A DNA stretch of 19,073 nucleotides, taken from Spirogloea muscicola. Lineage: Eukaryota; Streptophyta; Zygnematophyceae; Spirogloeales; Spirogloeaceae. Below, piece by piece: positions 18,330 through 19,073 of the stretch. The number at the start of each line of letters is the position of its first letter. Position 1 is the stretch's first letter. The stretch lies in contig WELB01000001.1 in the NCBI GenBank assembly GCA_009602725.1, positions 685,405 to 704,477 on the forward strand. Reading direction: 5' to 3'. Below the pieces are notes generated by a model. The model did not search any database and was not told the DNA's origin. It was given only the letters and a program-made list of their open reading frames with translations. The position numbers and the translations under genes are program-made.

Positions 18330-18582
18330 TGAAATCGACAGACCAGGGCGATAGGAAGAGCTTTGCAATCGCCTTCCACTCATAGAACCTTGCCCGGGAG
18401 TGGTTTTTTGGACATTTCGTAATTCCGCTTGGGCTTCACAACAATCGCCCCCTTTTGGAAAAGCTTTGATTGGAAGTGGACTCGGTAGACAAAAGGCGGC
18501 GGGAATCTTAGCTATCTATCCCGTCCCGACAGAGCGAGCGGCTTGGCAGCAGAGGGCATCGAAGGTCACTGGTCACCACTGA
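18330..18582 (+). other. Unexplained open frame, composition unlike its flanks
   Basis: A plus-strand frame is open through 18355-18582 and reads EPCPGVVFWTFRNSAWAS, then LIGSGLGRQKAAGILAIYPV, ending TGA. I recognise no family. The mixed-composition, low-repeat sequence recalls organelle DNA, so a nuclear insert of mitochondrial or plastid origin is possible, but this is only an impression. Confidence 0.2.
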
Positions 18583-19073
18583 GCAACACAGGCGGCGTGG
18601 GCTGGCGCGGGGCCGTCAGAATCCGCCAGGCTGGGGGAAGCGAATGGCATGGTGGGAAGGTGGTACAGTAATCGGCACCGCTTTGTGGGTGGGCCTGCCA
18701 CGCGGCGTCTCGGGATTGGCCAAGACGAGCGAAGTTCTCGGCGGGCGATCGGCGACCGCCCACGTGGCGAGGCCAGCCCAGCCAACGCCGGCCTCGGGCG
18801 TCACTCCCCCCCTCCTGCCCGGCAGGGGCCGGGGGGTGGGGAGGAGGGGGGGTGGGAGGCCGCCTGCGGGCAAATGCGGCGCACTTCCCCCGCCCCTCCC
18901 TGCTCCTCCCCCCCTCCTCCCTGATCCCGCCCAGCCGCCATAGCCGTCCGGGGGGGCGGGCCCCCCCGCAGCCCGCCATAGCCGCCATGCCCCCTGGGGG
19001 GCCGACCAAGCCAGCCGACCCCTCTCCCCGCTTTCACACGGCGCGCCTACCGGCCGCTCGCCTCCCGCCCCCC
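18583..19073. other. Very GC-rich end of window
   Basis: Runs of G and C dominate, especially 18800-18970 (GGGGGG and CCCCCC tracts). Long frames on both strands are low-complexity Pro/Gly/Arg/Ala and unsupported. By analogy with the other islands here, it may be the 5' end of a further gene that continues beyond the window. No start codon or domain can be assigned. Confidence 0.35.

Noticed and set aside
18566-19009. 147-aa and overlapping ORFs on both strands at the right end
   Set aside because: Pro/Gly/Arg-rich frames expected by chance in extremely GC-rich DNA; no motif or start context.
1-19073. CRISPR arrays, bacterial operons, tRNA or rRNA genes
   Set aside because: No regularly spaced identical repeats and no tRNA or rRNA signature noticed; introns throughout show a eukaryotic nuclear region.

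Overview
The window is nuclear DNA of a photosynthetic eukaryote of the green lineage, most likely a green or streptophyte alga; the species cannot be named from the sequence. The evidence is spliceosomal introns of about 90-540 bp in every gene, a BET protein with one bromodomain plus NET (plant GTE type), a protein matching the cyanobacterial/plastid DUF3067 family, a plant-type pyridoxal kinase, a bacterial-type RNase HII with an N-terminal extension, and degenerate CCCTAAA (plant-type telomere) heptamers inside an intron. TAA, TAG and TGA all end genes here, so the genetic code looks standard.

Layout. (1) 3-2497, + strand: 3' part of a bromodomain-NET (BET/GTE) gene, seven exons, with two introns best explained as GC-AG. 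(2) 3045 to about 4490, - strand: DUF3067-like plastid protein, five exons recovered, convergent with the BET gene; its initiator is not visible. (3) 5401-8544, - strand: complete pyridoxal kinase, twelve exons, 306 aa, with an in-frame upstream ATG at 8769 that would add a transit-peptide-like leader. (4) 8545-10104: spacer with a GC-rich 5' island, a strong hairpin, direct repeats and a TATA-bearing repetitive stretch. (5) 10105-14151: a complete pogo/Tigger-type DNA transposon (4047 bp, 23-bp perfect terminal inverted repeats, TA duplication) with an intact 526-aa transposase in six coding exons on the - strand. (6) 14154-15115: GC-rich island and unassigned sequence upstream of the next gene. 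(7) 15116-17640, + strand: bacterial-type RNase HII, nine exons, catalytic residues intact, but with an in-frame TAA just after its DSK motif. (8) 17641-19073: no recognised gene; small palindromes, one unexplained open frame and a very GC-rich end.

The host genes do not form a pathway; they are ordinary neighbours (chromatin reader, plastid protein of unknown function, vitamin B6 salvage kinase, RNA/DNA-hybrid nuclease). Host gene 5' ends coincide with GC-rich islands (about 4060-4450, 8540-8900, 14200-14700), and the transposon has a similar island upstream of its transposase (13500-13870). The two most notable points are the apparently intact intron-containing pogo element and the in-frame stop in an otherwise perfect RNase HII gene. 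Exon boundaries were set by hand from splice signals, phase and family conservation; no transcript data were available.
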